A stretch of DNA of 6,131 nt from Paludibacteraceae bacterium (GTDB lineage Bacteria; Bacteroidota; Bacteroidia; Bacteroidales; Paludibacteraceae). The position numbers and the translations under genes are program-made. The stretch spans positions 1-6,131 of the forward strand of contig CANFFA010000160.1 in the NCBI GenBank assembly GCA_947445425.1, read 5' to 3'. Shown piece by piece: positions 1 to 5,596 of the stretch (position 1 is its first letter; every line of letters starts with the position of its first letter). The notes under the pieces were generated by a model. The model made no database searches. It saw only the letters and a program-made list of their open reading frames with translations, and had not been told where the DNA came from.

Positions 1-397
1 ATTAGTTGAAGGAAAGATAGACGCCATTGATCAATCCCAATTTATCCTAGCCAACCAACAATTAAAATCAGCTCCAAAACTATTCAAAGAGACTTGTCAA
101 ATTGACCTCAGTTGGGATGTCTTGCGTATTCATAATTTCGTACGCGGATTATCCCCACATCCTGCTGCTTGGGTAGAGCTTTTGTTCCCTAATCAAACAG
201 AAAAGATGGTTCTAAAGGTCTATGAAACAGATATTGAAATAGAAAGTCATGAATTTGAAATTGGCTCAATAATTACCGATGGAAAGAAGTTTGCAAAAAT
301 CGCACTCAGTGATGGATTCCTGGTTTTAAAATATGTTCAAGCTGCAGGGAAGAAGCGTATGGAGATCGGGGAGATGCTGCGGGGAATGCGTTTCTAA
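1..397 (+). CDS. fmt: Methionyl-tRNA formyltransferase, C-terminal part (5' end outside window)
   Basis: The reading frame is open from base 2 to the TAA at 395-397 and gives about 131 residues with no start of its own. A TTG at 122 lies inside this frame and is not a real start. The product would be the cytosolic enzyme that transfers a formyl group from 10-formyltetrahydrofolate to Met-tRNA(fMet) for translation initiation. The visible part matches the C-terminal tRNA-binding domain of Fmt: the LKSAPKLFKE linker, then IHNFVRGLSPHPAAW, then a beta-rich stretch, ending with AGKKRMEIGEMLRG just before the stop. The catalytic N-terminal Rossmann domain is outside the window. The family is about 305-320 residues long, so roughly 40 per cent is present. 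The assignment rests on recognised C-terminal motifs and is firm. The gene is convergent with the ridA relic downstream, separated by a palindrome. Confidence 0.92.
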   Translation, partial: LVEGKIDAIDQSQFILANQQLKSAPKLFKETCQIDLSWDVLRIHNFVRGLSPHPAAWVELLFPNQTEKMVLKVYETDIEIESHEFEIGSIITDGKKFAKIALSDGFLVLKYVQAAGKKRMEIGEMLRGMRF

Positions 398-487
398 TTT
401 GCCAATAAAATAATATGCCAATTTGCCAATTGAGGGTAGTCAGGAGCTGCTTTTTTATTAGCACATTATTTTATTGGCAAATTGGCA
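398..487. repeat. Long palindrome directly after fmt; likely bidirectional terminator or interspersed repeat
   Basis: Bases 398-414 are perfectly complementary to 465-481 (17 bp). Pairing continues imperfectly inwards (416-418 with 461-463, 420-421 with 458-459), leaving a loop of about 36 bases. An alternative register pairs 416-429 with 474-487, because the arms are built from repeats of TTGGCAAA and TTGGCA. The stem begins at the first base after the fmt stop codon and lies between two convergent reading frames, so termination on both strands is a reasonable inference. A T6 run (451-456) sits inside the loop rather than after the stem, which is unlike a classical intrinsic terminator. Bases 398-430 recur inverted at 1475-1507. 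Confidence 0.7.
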
Positions 488-493
488 CATTTC

Positions 494-663
494 TTATTTC
501 ACCGCCACAGTCTCAATCTCCACAAAGGCTCCCATAGGCAAAGCCTTTACCGCAAAAGTAGAACGTGCTGGACACTCGGTTTGATATACCTCATTCATTG
601 CTGAAAGTCAGCTAAATCAACCACAAAAACAGTTCACTTTGCAACATCTGCATATGCATATCT
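494..663 (-). pseudogene. ridA: Decayed partial copy of ridA (Rid family), 3' half
   Basis: On the minus strand this stretch aligns with 1511-1693 of the intact ridA at about 85 per cent identity by hand (25 mismatches in 170 aligned bases). The last 34 codons still read MNEVYQTECPARSTFAVKAL and onward to VEIETVAVK and a TAA at 494-496. They differ from the intact protein only by a Leu-to-Phe change and loss of four residues (YKTA). Three lesions are visible: a 12-base in-frame deletion at 587/588, a one-base deletion near 603-607 that shifts the frame, and an in-frame TGA at 634-636 where the intact gene has Thr75. Beyond 663 clear homology stops, so the 5' half and start are missing or unrecognisable. 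It cannot make a RidA protein. Homology also extends past the stop into the flanking TTGGCA repeats. Confidence 0.9.
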
Positions 664-827
664 CCGATAGGACAGTCTTTATGAAGTGTATTAGCAAGTA
701 GTTCCTTCGCACTTTGCAGCTAGACGAATCTGAGAATCGTAGAGAGTGGGTGTTGAATTGGTATGTATATGGGGATGATAATCACAAAAACAAACAAAAA
801 AAATCTCTCAGAAAGGCAAAAGCTTGT
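664..827. other. Intergenic stretch with no recognisable gene
   Basis: No reading frame with family resemblance was found on either strand. Two short strings here resemble, in the same order, the 5' end and upstream region of intact ridA: gggtgttga near 748-756 and GATAATCACA at 777-786 (identical to 1927-1936). They may be last traces of the 5' part of the decayed ridA copy, but they are too short to prove it. The right end becomes very A-rich (785-803) and leads into the promoter of the next operon. Confidence 0.45.
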
Positions 828-835
828 TATCTTTG
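828..835 (+). promoter_or_regulatory. Bacteroidota -7 promoter box for the DUF4160-DUF2442 operon
   Basis: TATCTTTG is a perfect match to the TAnnTTTG -7 element used by the primary sigma factor of Bacteroidota. No clear TTTG -33 element is seen about 19-22 bases upstream, so strength is uncertain. Transcription would begin around 839-843, about 20 bases before the ATG at 860. This argues against the TTG at 824 as a start codon, because that TTG would lie upstream of the transcript start. Confidence 0.6.
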
Positions 836-859
836 CTGCGCCAATTAAAACAGAACAAA

Positions 860-1096
860 ATGAGTCCGAAATTTTTAGAGCAAGGAGGGTTTGAATTTAA
901 AATTTATTCAAGGGAAGAGGATAGAAGCCATATTCATATTCTAAAAGACGGAAACAAGGCGAAATTTTGGCTTGAACCAGTAGTCGAATTGGCCGAAAAT
1001 AAAGGTTTTAAGGAACACGAACTATCTAAAATAGAAAAAATAATTAAACAAAATGAAGAAGACTTTAAATCAAAATTCAGCAAACACCTTCGCTAA
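860..1096 (+). CDS. DUF4160 domain protein (toxin-antitoxin-like partner)
   Basis: This 78-residue protein matches the DUF4160 family over its whole length. Visible features are the N-terminal MSPKFLEQGGFEF strand, SREEDRSHIHI (residues 17-27, with His24 and His26), then AKFWLEP (34-40), and a charged helical C-terminal half with ELSKIEKIIKQNEEDFKSKF. I chose the ATG at 860 over a TTG at 824. Family members usually start with MSP or similar just before this strand, the ATG follows an A-rich tract typical of Bacteroidota, and the promoter box at 828-835 places the transcript start after 824. No biochemical function is firmly established for the family. It is often found beside DUF2442 genes, as here, and the pair has been proposed to be toxin-antitoxin-like; that role is inference. 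The frame overlaps the next gene by 44 bases, which suggests translational coupling. No signal peptide or membrane segment is seen. Confidence 0.85.
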   Translation: MSPKFLEQGGFEFKIYSREEDRSHIHILKDGNKAKFWLEPVVELAENKGFKEHELSKIEKIIKQNEEDFKSKFSKHLR

Positions 1097-1319
1097 AGTG
1101 CTTGTTGTTACGGCTAATGGGATGCTCATATCCATACCGATGGGAGATTACTTTCTTCCATATTCACAATACCCTTGGTTTAAGGACGCAAAGGTGTCTG
1201 ATGTGATGAATGTAAAGATGGTTGGTGATGATGATTTAAGATGGGAAGCACTGGATGTAGACCTTGAAATTGATAGCATTATCCATCCCGAAAAATATCC
1301 GCTTACCTATAAGGCATAA
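1053..1319 (+). CDS. DUF2442 domain protein, partner of the DUF4160 gene
   Basis: This 88-residue protein fits the DUF2442 family. It has a beta strand around residues 15-29 (KVLVVTANGMLISIP), the FLPYSQYPWFKDA segment (34-46) equivalent to the usual P-x-x-x-x-P-x-L-x-x-A region, and the acidic LRWEALDVDLEIDSI end (62-76) equivalent to the family's IHWPDLDEDLSVE motif. The start at 1053 lies inside the DUF4160 gene in a different frame, 44 bases before that gene's stop. The next in-frame ATG (1122) would remove the first strand. The ATG follows AATTAAACAAA, a plausible Bacteroidota initiation context. DUF2442 proteins are small, often annotated as HTH-like or as antitoxin-like partners of DUF4160; which member, if either, is toxic is not shown by the sequence. 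A strong hairpin 11 bases after the stop closes the operon. Confidence 0.84.
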   Translation: MKKTLNQNSANTFAKVLVVTANGMLISIPMGDYFLPYSQYPWFKDAKVSDVMNVKMVGDDDLRWEALDVDLEIDSIIHPEKYPLTYKA

Positions 1320-1330
1320 GGAGTCAGGAG

Positions 1331-1364
1331 AGAAAAGAGACATTCTAAAGAGTGTCTCTTTTCT
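1331..1364 (+). terminator. Terminator hairpin of the DUF4160-DUF2442 operon
   Basis: AGAAAAGAGACA (1331-1342) pairs perfectly with TGTCTCTTTTCT (1353-1364). The stem can extend by three more pairs (one G-U) to a TAAA tetraloop, giving about 15 bp. It begins 11 bases after the DUF2442 stop. The right arm itself ends in a T-rich run, but there is no long T tract after it, as is common for Bacteroidota terminators. The symmetry means it could also act on the opposite strand. Confidence 0.75.
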
Positions 1365-1422
1365 GTTAAAAACGAAGGAGTGGTTTAAAATCAGTATGTT
1401 TGCGGTCAAAGACAACTATTCC

Positions 1423-1493
1423 AATGTGCCAATTGGTCTGATGCTAGAATCCTCTTTCAATAGCATGTTTTTTCATTGGCAAATTGGCATATT
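1423..1493. repeat. Two-level palindrome downstream of the DUF2442 gene and intact ridA
   Basis: An outer stem pairs 1423-1434 with 1482-1493 (12 bp, one G-U). An inner stem pairs ATGCTA (1441-1446) with TAGCAT (1461-1466). The outer arms contain the same TTGGCA units as the palindrome at 398-487, but the interior is different. It sits between the convergent DUF2442 and ridA genes and may terminate ridA transcription. Confidence 0.6.
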
Positions 1494-1507
1494 ATCTTAT
1501 TGGCACA
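1475..1507 (-). repeat. 33-base repeat, inverted copy of 398-430
   Basis: This segment is identical at 31 of 33 positions to the reverse complement of 398-430. It ends three bases from the ridA stop codon, just as 398-430 begins at the first base after the fmt stop. The two copies bracket a segment of 1.11 kb holding the ridA relic and the DUF4160-DUF2442 operon. The units (TTGGCAAA, TTGGCATA) also resemble short AT-rich intergenic repeats common in this phylum, so mobile-element ends are only one reading. Confidence 0.65.
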
Positions 1508-1510
1508 TTT

Positions 1511-1888
1511 TTACTTCACCGCCACCGTTTCAATTTCCACCAAGGCCCCCATCGGTAAAGCCTTTACCGCAAAAGTAGAACGTGCAGGACATTCAGTTTG
1601 ATATGCCGTTTTATAAACCTCATTCATTGCTGCAAAATCAGCTAAATCCGCCATGAAAACAGTTGTTTTTACTACGTCTGCATAAGTATATCCTGCCTCT
1701 TTTAAAATGGCACCGATATTTGCCAAAACCTGTTTGGTTTGACCAGTAATATCTTCCGCTTCAATTTTTCCTACACTTGGATTGATAGGCAATTGTCCTG
1801 AAATATACAAGGTTCCGTTTGCTTCTACCGCTTGGCTGTAAGGTCCAATGGCAGCTGGTGCATTGGGTGTGTTGATTATTCTCTTCAT
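1511..1888 (-). CDS. ridA: RidA family reactive intermediate (enamine/imine) deaminase
   Basis: This 125-residue protein is full length for the RidA/YjgF/UK114 family, which forms cytosolic trimers and hydrolyses reactive enamine/imine intermediates such as 2-aminoacrylate made by PLP enzymes. Hallmarks are NAPAAIGPYSQA (residues 9-20, with the conserved Tyr17), ISGQLPINP (29-37), KTTVFMADLADF (74-85), CPARSTFAVKALP (100-112) with Arg103 equivalent to the carboxylate-binding Arg105 of E. coli RidA, and VEIE (117-120), whose Glu118 corresponds to E. coli Glu120. The key residues of deaminase-competent RidA are therefore present. The ATG at 1886-1888 follows an A-rich tract and lies about 35 bases after a -7 box. 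The gene diverges from valS. A damaged second copy of its 3' half lies at 494-663. Transcription probably ends in the palindrome at 1423-1493. Confidence 0.95.
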   Translation of the reverse strand: MKRIINTPNAPAAIGPYSQAVEANGTLYISGQLPINPSVGKIEAEDITGQTKQVLANIGAILKEAGYTYADVVKTTVFMADLADFAAMNEVYKTAYQTECPARSTFAVKALPMGALVEIETVAVK

Positions 1889-1922
1889 TTTGATTCTTTT
1901 TTTTTGAGTTTAAATACTGCCA

Positions 1923-1930
1923 CAAAGATA
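1923..1930 (-). promoter_or_regulatory. Bacteroidota -7 promoter box for ridA
   Basis: Read on the minus strand this is TATCTTTG, a perfect TAnnTTTG element. It lies 34 bases before the ridA ATG, which gives a leader of roughly 25 to 30 bases. No convincing TTTG -33 element is visible at the expected distance. Confidence 0.6.
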
Positions 1931-1989
1931 ATCACATTTTTCTACTCCCCTTATTTTGCATTAAAATTGCAGCCCATTTCCCACCCACC

Positions 1990-2022
1990 TTGACTTTTAA
2001 ACGCCATTTTTTCGTATCTTTG
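1990..2022 (+). promoter_or_regulatory. Bacteroidota-type promoter for valS
   Basis: TATCTTTG at 2015-2022 is a perfect -7 element, and a TTG at 1990-1992, 22 bases upstream, can serve as the -33 element. Transcription would begin near 2027-2030 and leave an untranslated leader of about 105 bases before the valS ATG. This promoter probably drives valS, the phosphatase gene and the DUF2148 gene together. Confidence 0.7.
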
Positions 2023-2048
2023 CACTTCAATTTCAAGAAATAATATAT

Positions 2049-2091
2049 GAATATAAAGAGCTACTAATCAGTTGATTTATATTCTTTATAT
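2049..2091 (+). promoter_or_regulatory. valS leader with two mutually exclusive stems
   Basis: GAATATAAA (2049-2057) can pair with TTTATATTC (2076-2084), nine perfect pairs with an 18-base loop. Alternatively ATATAAAG (2051-2058) can pair with CTTTATAT (2084-2091). Both use the same left arm, so only one can form at a time. Both are A/U-rich and weak. No T-box features or valine-rich leader peptide were found, so a regulatory role is speculative. Confidence 0.35.
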
Positions 2092-2100
2092 AGCGTCATT

Positions 2101-2130
2101 AAATTGTAAATTAAAAAATTGTAAATTAAA
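2101..2130 (+). repeat. Perfect 15-base tandem repeat just before the valS start
   Basis: AAATTGTAAATTAAA occurs twice in direct tandem (2101-2115 and 2116-2130), ending three bases before the ATG. It fills the ribosome-binding region with unstructured A/T sequence and provides no Shine-Dalgarno site. The second copy may have arisen by slippage. Confidence 0.8.
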
Positions 2131-2133
2131 AAT

Positions 2134-4749
2134 ATGGAACTCGCAAGCAAGTACAATCCGAATGAAATTGAGTCAAAATGGTATCAATATTGGTTAGACA
2201 AAGGTTTTTTTACCTCAAAACCTGATGGCCGTGAAGCCTATACCATTGTTATCCCACCACCAAATGTGACTGGTGTGTTGCACATGGGACATATGCTGAA
2301 TAACTCGATCCAAGACATTTTGGTGCGTCGTGCCCGCATGATGGGGAAAAATGCTTGCTGGGTACCAGGTACAGATCACGCTTCTATCGCAACTGAGGCA
2401 AAAGTCGTAGCGAAATTGGCCGCAGAAGGGATTGCTAAAACAGACTTAAGCCGTGAAGAGTTTTTGGAACATGCTTGGGAGTGGACGCACAAACACGGCG
2501 GAATTATTTTGGAGCAGCTGAAAAAATTGGGTGCTTCTTGCGATTGGGATCGTACTGCCTTTACCATGGATGAAGTGCGTTCAGAAAGTGTGATCAAAGT
2601 ATTCTGCGATTTGCATAACAAGGGTAAAGTTTATCGTGGGGTACGAATGGTGAACTGGGATCCTAAAGCATTGACAGCTTTGTCGGACGAAGAGGTTATT
2701 TTTAAAGAACAACAAGGTAAATTGTTTTACCTAAAATATAAAATAGAAGGCGAAGATGGATATGCTATTGTAGCAACTACCCGCCCTGAAACCATCATGG
2801 GAGATACTGCCATGTGTATCAATCCCAATGATCCGAAAAATGCACATTTGAAGGGTAAGAAGGTAATTGTTCCTTTGATCAATCGTGTAATTCCTGTCAT
2901 TGAAGATGATTATGTAGACATTGAATTTGGTACCGGTTGCTTGAAAGTTACTCCAGCTCACGATGTGAATGATTATATGTTGGGTGAAAAATACAATTTA
3001 CCTTCCATCGATATTTTCAATGATAATGGTACTTTGAATGAAAATGGTGCGCAATATGCCGGCATGGATAGATTCGAAGTACGTACTCAAATAGAAAAAG
3101 ACTTAGAGGCGGCTGGTCTACTTGAAAAGACTGAAGCATATACTAATAAAGTTGGATTCTCGGAGCGTACTGATGCCGTAATTGAGCCTAAGCTATCTAT
3201 GCAATGGTTCTTGAAAATGGAAGAGTTGGCAAAACCTGCTCTAGATGCAGTCATGAATGACGACATCAAACTCTATCCACCTAAATTCAAAAACACCTAC
3301 CGCCATTGGATGGAAAATGTCAAAGATTGGTGTATTTCTCGTCAACTTTGGTGGGGACATCGTATTCCGGCTTATTTCCTACCGCAAGGTGGTTTTGTGG
3401 TAGCGGAATCGAAAGAGGAAGCTTTTCAAAAAGCTTTGTTGACTGTAAATTATCCAATTACAATTGACGATTTACGTCAGGACGAGGATTGTTTGGATAC
3501 TTGGTTCTCTTCTTGGTTGTGGCCAATTTCAGTATTTGATGGTATTAACAATCCAGAAAACGAAGAAATTAATTACTACTATCCTACCAATGATTTGGTG
3601 ACGGCTCCTGAGATTCTATTCTTTTGGGTGGCCCGTATGATTGTGGCAGGTTACGAATACAATAATGAATTACCATTCAAAAATGTTTATTTGACTGGTA
3701 TCGTGCGTGATAAGTTGGGTCGCAAGATGTCCAAATCCTTGGGTAACTCACCTGATCCTTTGGATTTAATTGCACATTTTGGTGCAGATGCTGTACGTTT
3801 GGGGATGATGCTCACTTCACCTGCTGGTAACGATTTACCTTATGATGACTCACTTTGCGAGCAAGGCCGTAATTTCAATAACAAAATTTGGAATGCATTC
3901 CGTTTGGTAAAAGGATGGGAAGTAGCGGATATTGCACAACCAGAATCGGCTCGTATGGCTGTAAAATGGTTTGAGTCTCAATTGAGTAAAACCTTATTGG
4001 AAATAGATGACCTATTTGCAAAATATCGTTTGTCTGAAGCATTAATGGCAGTATATAAACTGTTCTGGGATGAATTCTCAGCTTGGTATTTAGAAATGGC
4101 CAAACCGGCTTATCAACAGCCCATTGATAAACTTACTTATGAAGCGACTCTTGGATTCTTCGATACTTTGTTGAAAGTATTACATCCTTTTATGCCATTT
4201 ATCACCGAAGAACTTTGGCAAGCCATGGAAGAGCGCGTAGATGGTGAGAGTATCATGGTTGAGATGATGCCTAAAGCTAAGGAAGTAGATGAGAAATTGA
4301 TTGTTGATTTTGAATATGCCAAAGAGATTATTGCAGGAATTCGTACCATTCGTTTGCAGAAAAATATCCCAAACAAAGAGAGTTTAGGCTTACAGATTAT
4401 TGGTGCTCATAATGCTGAATTTGATGCTATTATCACTAAAATGGGTAATCTAGATTCTATTCAGACTGTTGTTGATAAAGCAGCCGGTTCTATTTCATTT
4501 TTGGTAGGAACCACCGAATTCTCCATTCCGATGGGAAGCCTGATCAATGCAGAAGAAGAAATTGCAAAAATGGAAGCTGATATTTTATACTACGAAGGCT
4601 TTATCTCTTCTGTTATGAAAAAATTGGGCAATGAAAAATTTGTGGCCAATGCCAAAGCTGAAGTAGTAGATGCTGAGCGCAAAAAACAGGCGGATGCCGA
4701 AAGTAAAATTGCTTCTTTGAAAGAGGGGATAGCTGGACTGAAAAAATAA
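2134..4749 (+). CDS. valS: Valine--tRNA ligase (valyl-tRNA synthetase)
   Basis: This class I aminoacyl-tRNA synthetase charges tRNA(Val) with valine using ATP and edits mischarged threonine. At 871 residues it is full length for bacteria. Domains in order: an N-terminal [15 protein letters not shown] helix; the first catalytic half with [13 protein letters not shown], where the HIGH-type signature is His50-Met-Gly-His53; the CP1 editing domain with [11 protein letters not shown] (214-224) and [10 protein letters not shown] (271-280), including Lys271, Thr273, Asp277 and Asp280, which line up with known editing-site residues of Thermus ValRS; the second catalytic half with [25 protein letters not shown] and the KMSKS loop at 531-535; an anticodon-binding helical domain; and a C-terminal coiled-coil tRNA-binding arm from about residue 805, rich in Lys, Glu and Ala. 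No key residue is missing. The ATG at 2134 precedes the conserved N-terminal helix. The phosphatase gene follows after 19 bases. Confidence 0.98.
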   Translation: MELASKYNPNEIESKWYQYWLDKGFFTSKPDGREAYTIVIPPPNVTGVLHMGHMLNNSIQDILVRRARMMGKNACWVPGTDHASIATEAKVVAKLAAEGIAKTDLSREEFLEHAWEWTHKHGGIILEQLKKLGASCDWDRTAFTMDEVRSESVIKVFCDLHNKGKVYRGVRMVNWDPKALTALSDEEVIFKEQQGKLFYLKYKIEGEDGYAIVATTRPETIMGDTAMCINPNDPKNAHLKGKKVIVPLINRVIPVIEDDYVDIEFGTGCLKVTPAHDVNDYMLGEKYNLPSIDIFNDNGTLNENGAQYAGMDRFEVRTQIEKDLEAAGLLEKTEAYTNKVGFSERTDAVIEPKLSMQWFLKMEELAKPALDAVMNDDIKLYPPKFKNTYRHWMENVKDWCISRQLWWGHRIPAYFLPQGGFVVAESKEEAFQKALLTVNYPITIDDLRQDEDCLDTWFSSWLWPISVFDGINNPENEEINYYYPTNDLVTAPEILFFWVARMIVAGYEYNNELPFKNVYLTGIVRDKLGRKMSKSLGNSPDPLDLIAHFGADAVRLGMMLTSPAGNDLPYDDSLCEQGRNFNNKIWNAFRLVKGWEVADIAQPESARMAVKWFESQLSKTLLEIDDLFAKYRLSEALMAVYKLFWDEFSAWYLEMAKPAYQQPIDKLTYEATLGFFDTLLKVLHPFMPFITEELWQAMEERVDGESIMVEMMPKAKEVDEKLIVDFEYAKEIIAGIRTIRLQKNIPNKESLGLQIIGAHNAEFDAIITKMGNLDSIQTVVDKAAGSISFLVGTTEFSIPMGSLINAEEEIAKMEADILYYEGFISSVMKKLGNEKFVANAKAEVVDAERKKQADAESKIASLKEGIAGLKK

Positions 4750-4768
4750 ATTCCATCAAACAATAAAC

Positions 4769-5566
4769 ATGACCACAACCTACCAACAGCTCACCCTCGC
4801 TACCTGTGAAATTGCCCGTTCTGCCGGTAAATTCATGGCAGAGGAACGTAAAAGTTTTGATGATTCTAAAATTGAAATCAAAGGCCTGCATGATTTGGTG
4901 AGTTATGTCGACAAAGCATCTGAGGAACAGATCATTGCTGCCTTACAAGCCTTGCTTCCTGAATCAGGCTTTATTGCCGAAGAAGGTACCAATAATATAA
5001 AAGGGGAGCGATTCAATTGGGTAATTGACCCTTTGGATGGAACTACTAATTATATTCAAGGCCTACCGATTTATGCAGTCAGCATAGGACTATTGGATTA
5101 TAATGAATTGGTTTTGGGTGTAGTTTATGAAGTGGGGCACGATGAATGTTTCTATGCATGGAAAAATGGTGGAGCTTATTTGAATGGGAATCCTATTCAT
5201 GTATCAAAACGTGGAGATATTCACGATGCATTGTTGGCAACAGGTTTTCCTTATTCCAATTTTGAACAACTGGATGCTTATTTGGAATTACTAAAATGGG
5301 CAATGACAGATTCCCGTGGGGTTAGACGTTTGGGCTCTGCTGCCACCGATTTGGCTTATGTGGCTTGTGGTCGGTTTGATGCTTTTTTTGAATACGATTT
5401 AAAAGCTTGGGATGTGGCGGCAGGTGCTGTCATTATAAAAGAAGCTGGTGGGGTTGTTACTGATTTCAAAGGCGGTGATCAATATCTTTTTGGAAAAGAG
5501 ATGGTTGCCACCAATGCTGTTTTGGCTGATGTATTGCAAAATAAAGTTGCAGATTTTTTAGCTTAA
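4769..5566 (+). CDS. suhB: Inositol monophosphatase family protein
   Basis: This 265-residue protein belongs to the Mg-dependent, lithium-sensitive phosphatase superfamily that hydrolyses myo-inositol-1-phosphate and related sugar or nucleotide phosphates in the cytosol. The metal and catalytic signatures are intact: FIAEEG with Glu71 (68-73), WVIDPLDGTTNY (84-95) with Asp87 and Asp90, and WDVAAGAVIIKEAGG starting at Trp214-Asp215. Between them are GLPIYAVSIGL and the GVRRLGSAATDLAYVACGRFDAFFE segment, which is typical of the IMPase branch rather than the CysQ or FBPase branches. Length is normal for the family. The ATG lies 19 bases after the valS stop, so co-transcription is likely. The natural substrate cannot be read from sequence, and the name suhB follows the closest well-known bacterial member. 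The N-terminal Met-Thr-Thr-Thr start is the only good one before the first conserved helix. Confidence 0.93.
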   Translation: MTTTYQQLTLATCEIARSAGKFMAEERKSFDDSKIEIKGLHDLVSYVDKASEEQIIAALQALLPESGFIAEEGTNNIKGERFNWVIDPLDGTTNYIQGLPIYAVSIGLLDYNELVLGVVYEVGHDECFYAWKNGGAYLNGNPIHVSKRGDIHDALLATGFPYSNFEQLDAYLELLKWAMTDSRGVRRLGSAATDLAYVACGRFDAFFEYDLKAWDVAAGAVIIKEAGGVVTDFKGGDQYLFGKEMVATNAVLADVLQNKVADFLA

Positions 5567-5596
5567 TTCTGTAATACTTACGAAATTTCAAATCAA

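Noticed and set aside
122..397. Separate small gene starting at TTG 122
   Set aside because: The frame is open upstream to the window edge and encodes Fmt-like sequence before 122, so this is the tail of a larger gene.
824..859. TTG at 824 as start of the DUF4160 gene
   Set aside because: It would lie upstream of the transcript start predicted from the -7 box at 828-835. It adds 12 residues not seen in the family, while the ATG at 860 has a good context.
438..1330. Shared nine-mer AGTCAGGAG at 438-446 and 1322-1330
   Set aside because: Flanking bases do not match and a nine-base match across this distance is not convincing evidence of common origin.
1264..1578. 104-codon plus-strand frame running from inside the DUF2442 gene into ridA
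   Set aside because: It crosses the terminator hairpin and palindrome and runs antisense through the conserved 3' end of ridA. Its sequence is low-complexity (Pro- and Phe-rich at the end) with no family resemblance.
2047..2067. Short leader peptide frame (MNIKSY) upstream of valS
   Set aside because: It contains no valine codons, so it does not fit classical attenuation, and such a short frame is expected by chance.
2376..4376. Minus-strand frames of 60-81 codons inside valS (2376-2621, 2731-2961, 3087-3269, 4137-4376)
   Set aside because: All are antisense to a full-length conserved synthetase gene and show no domain resemblance.
4590..4891. Two minus-strand frames across the valS-phosphatase junction
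   Set aside because: They overlap each other and the coding ends of two firmly identified genes on the other strand, with no family features.
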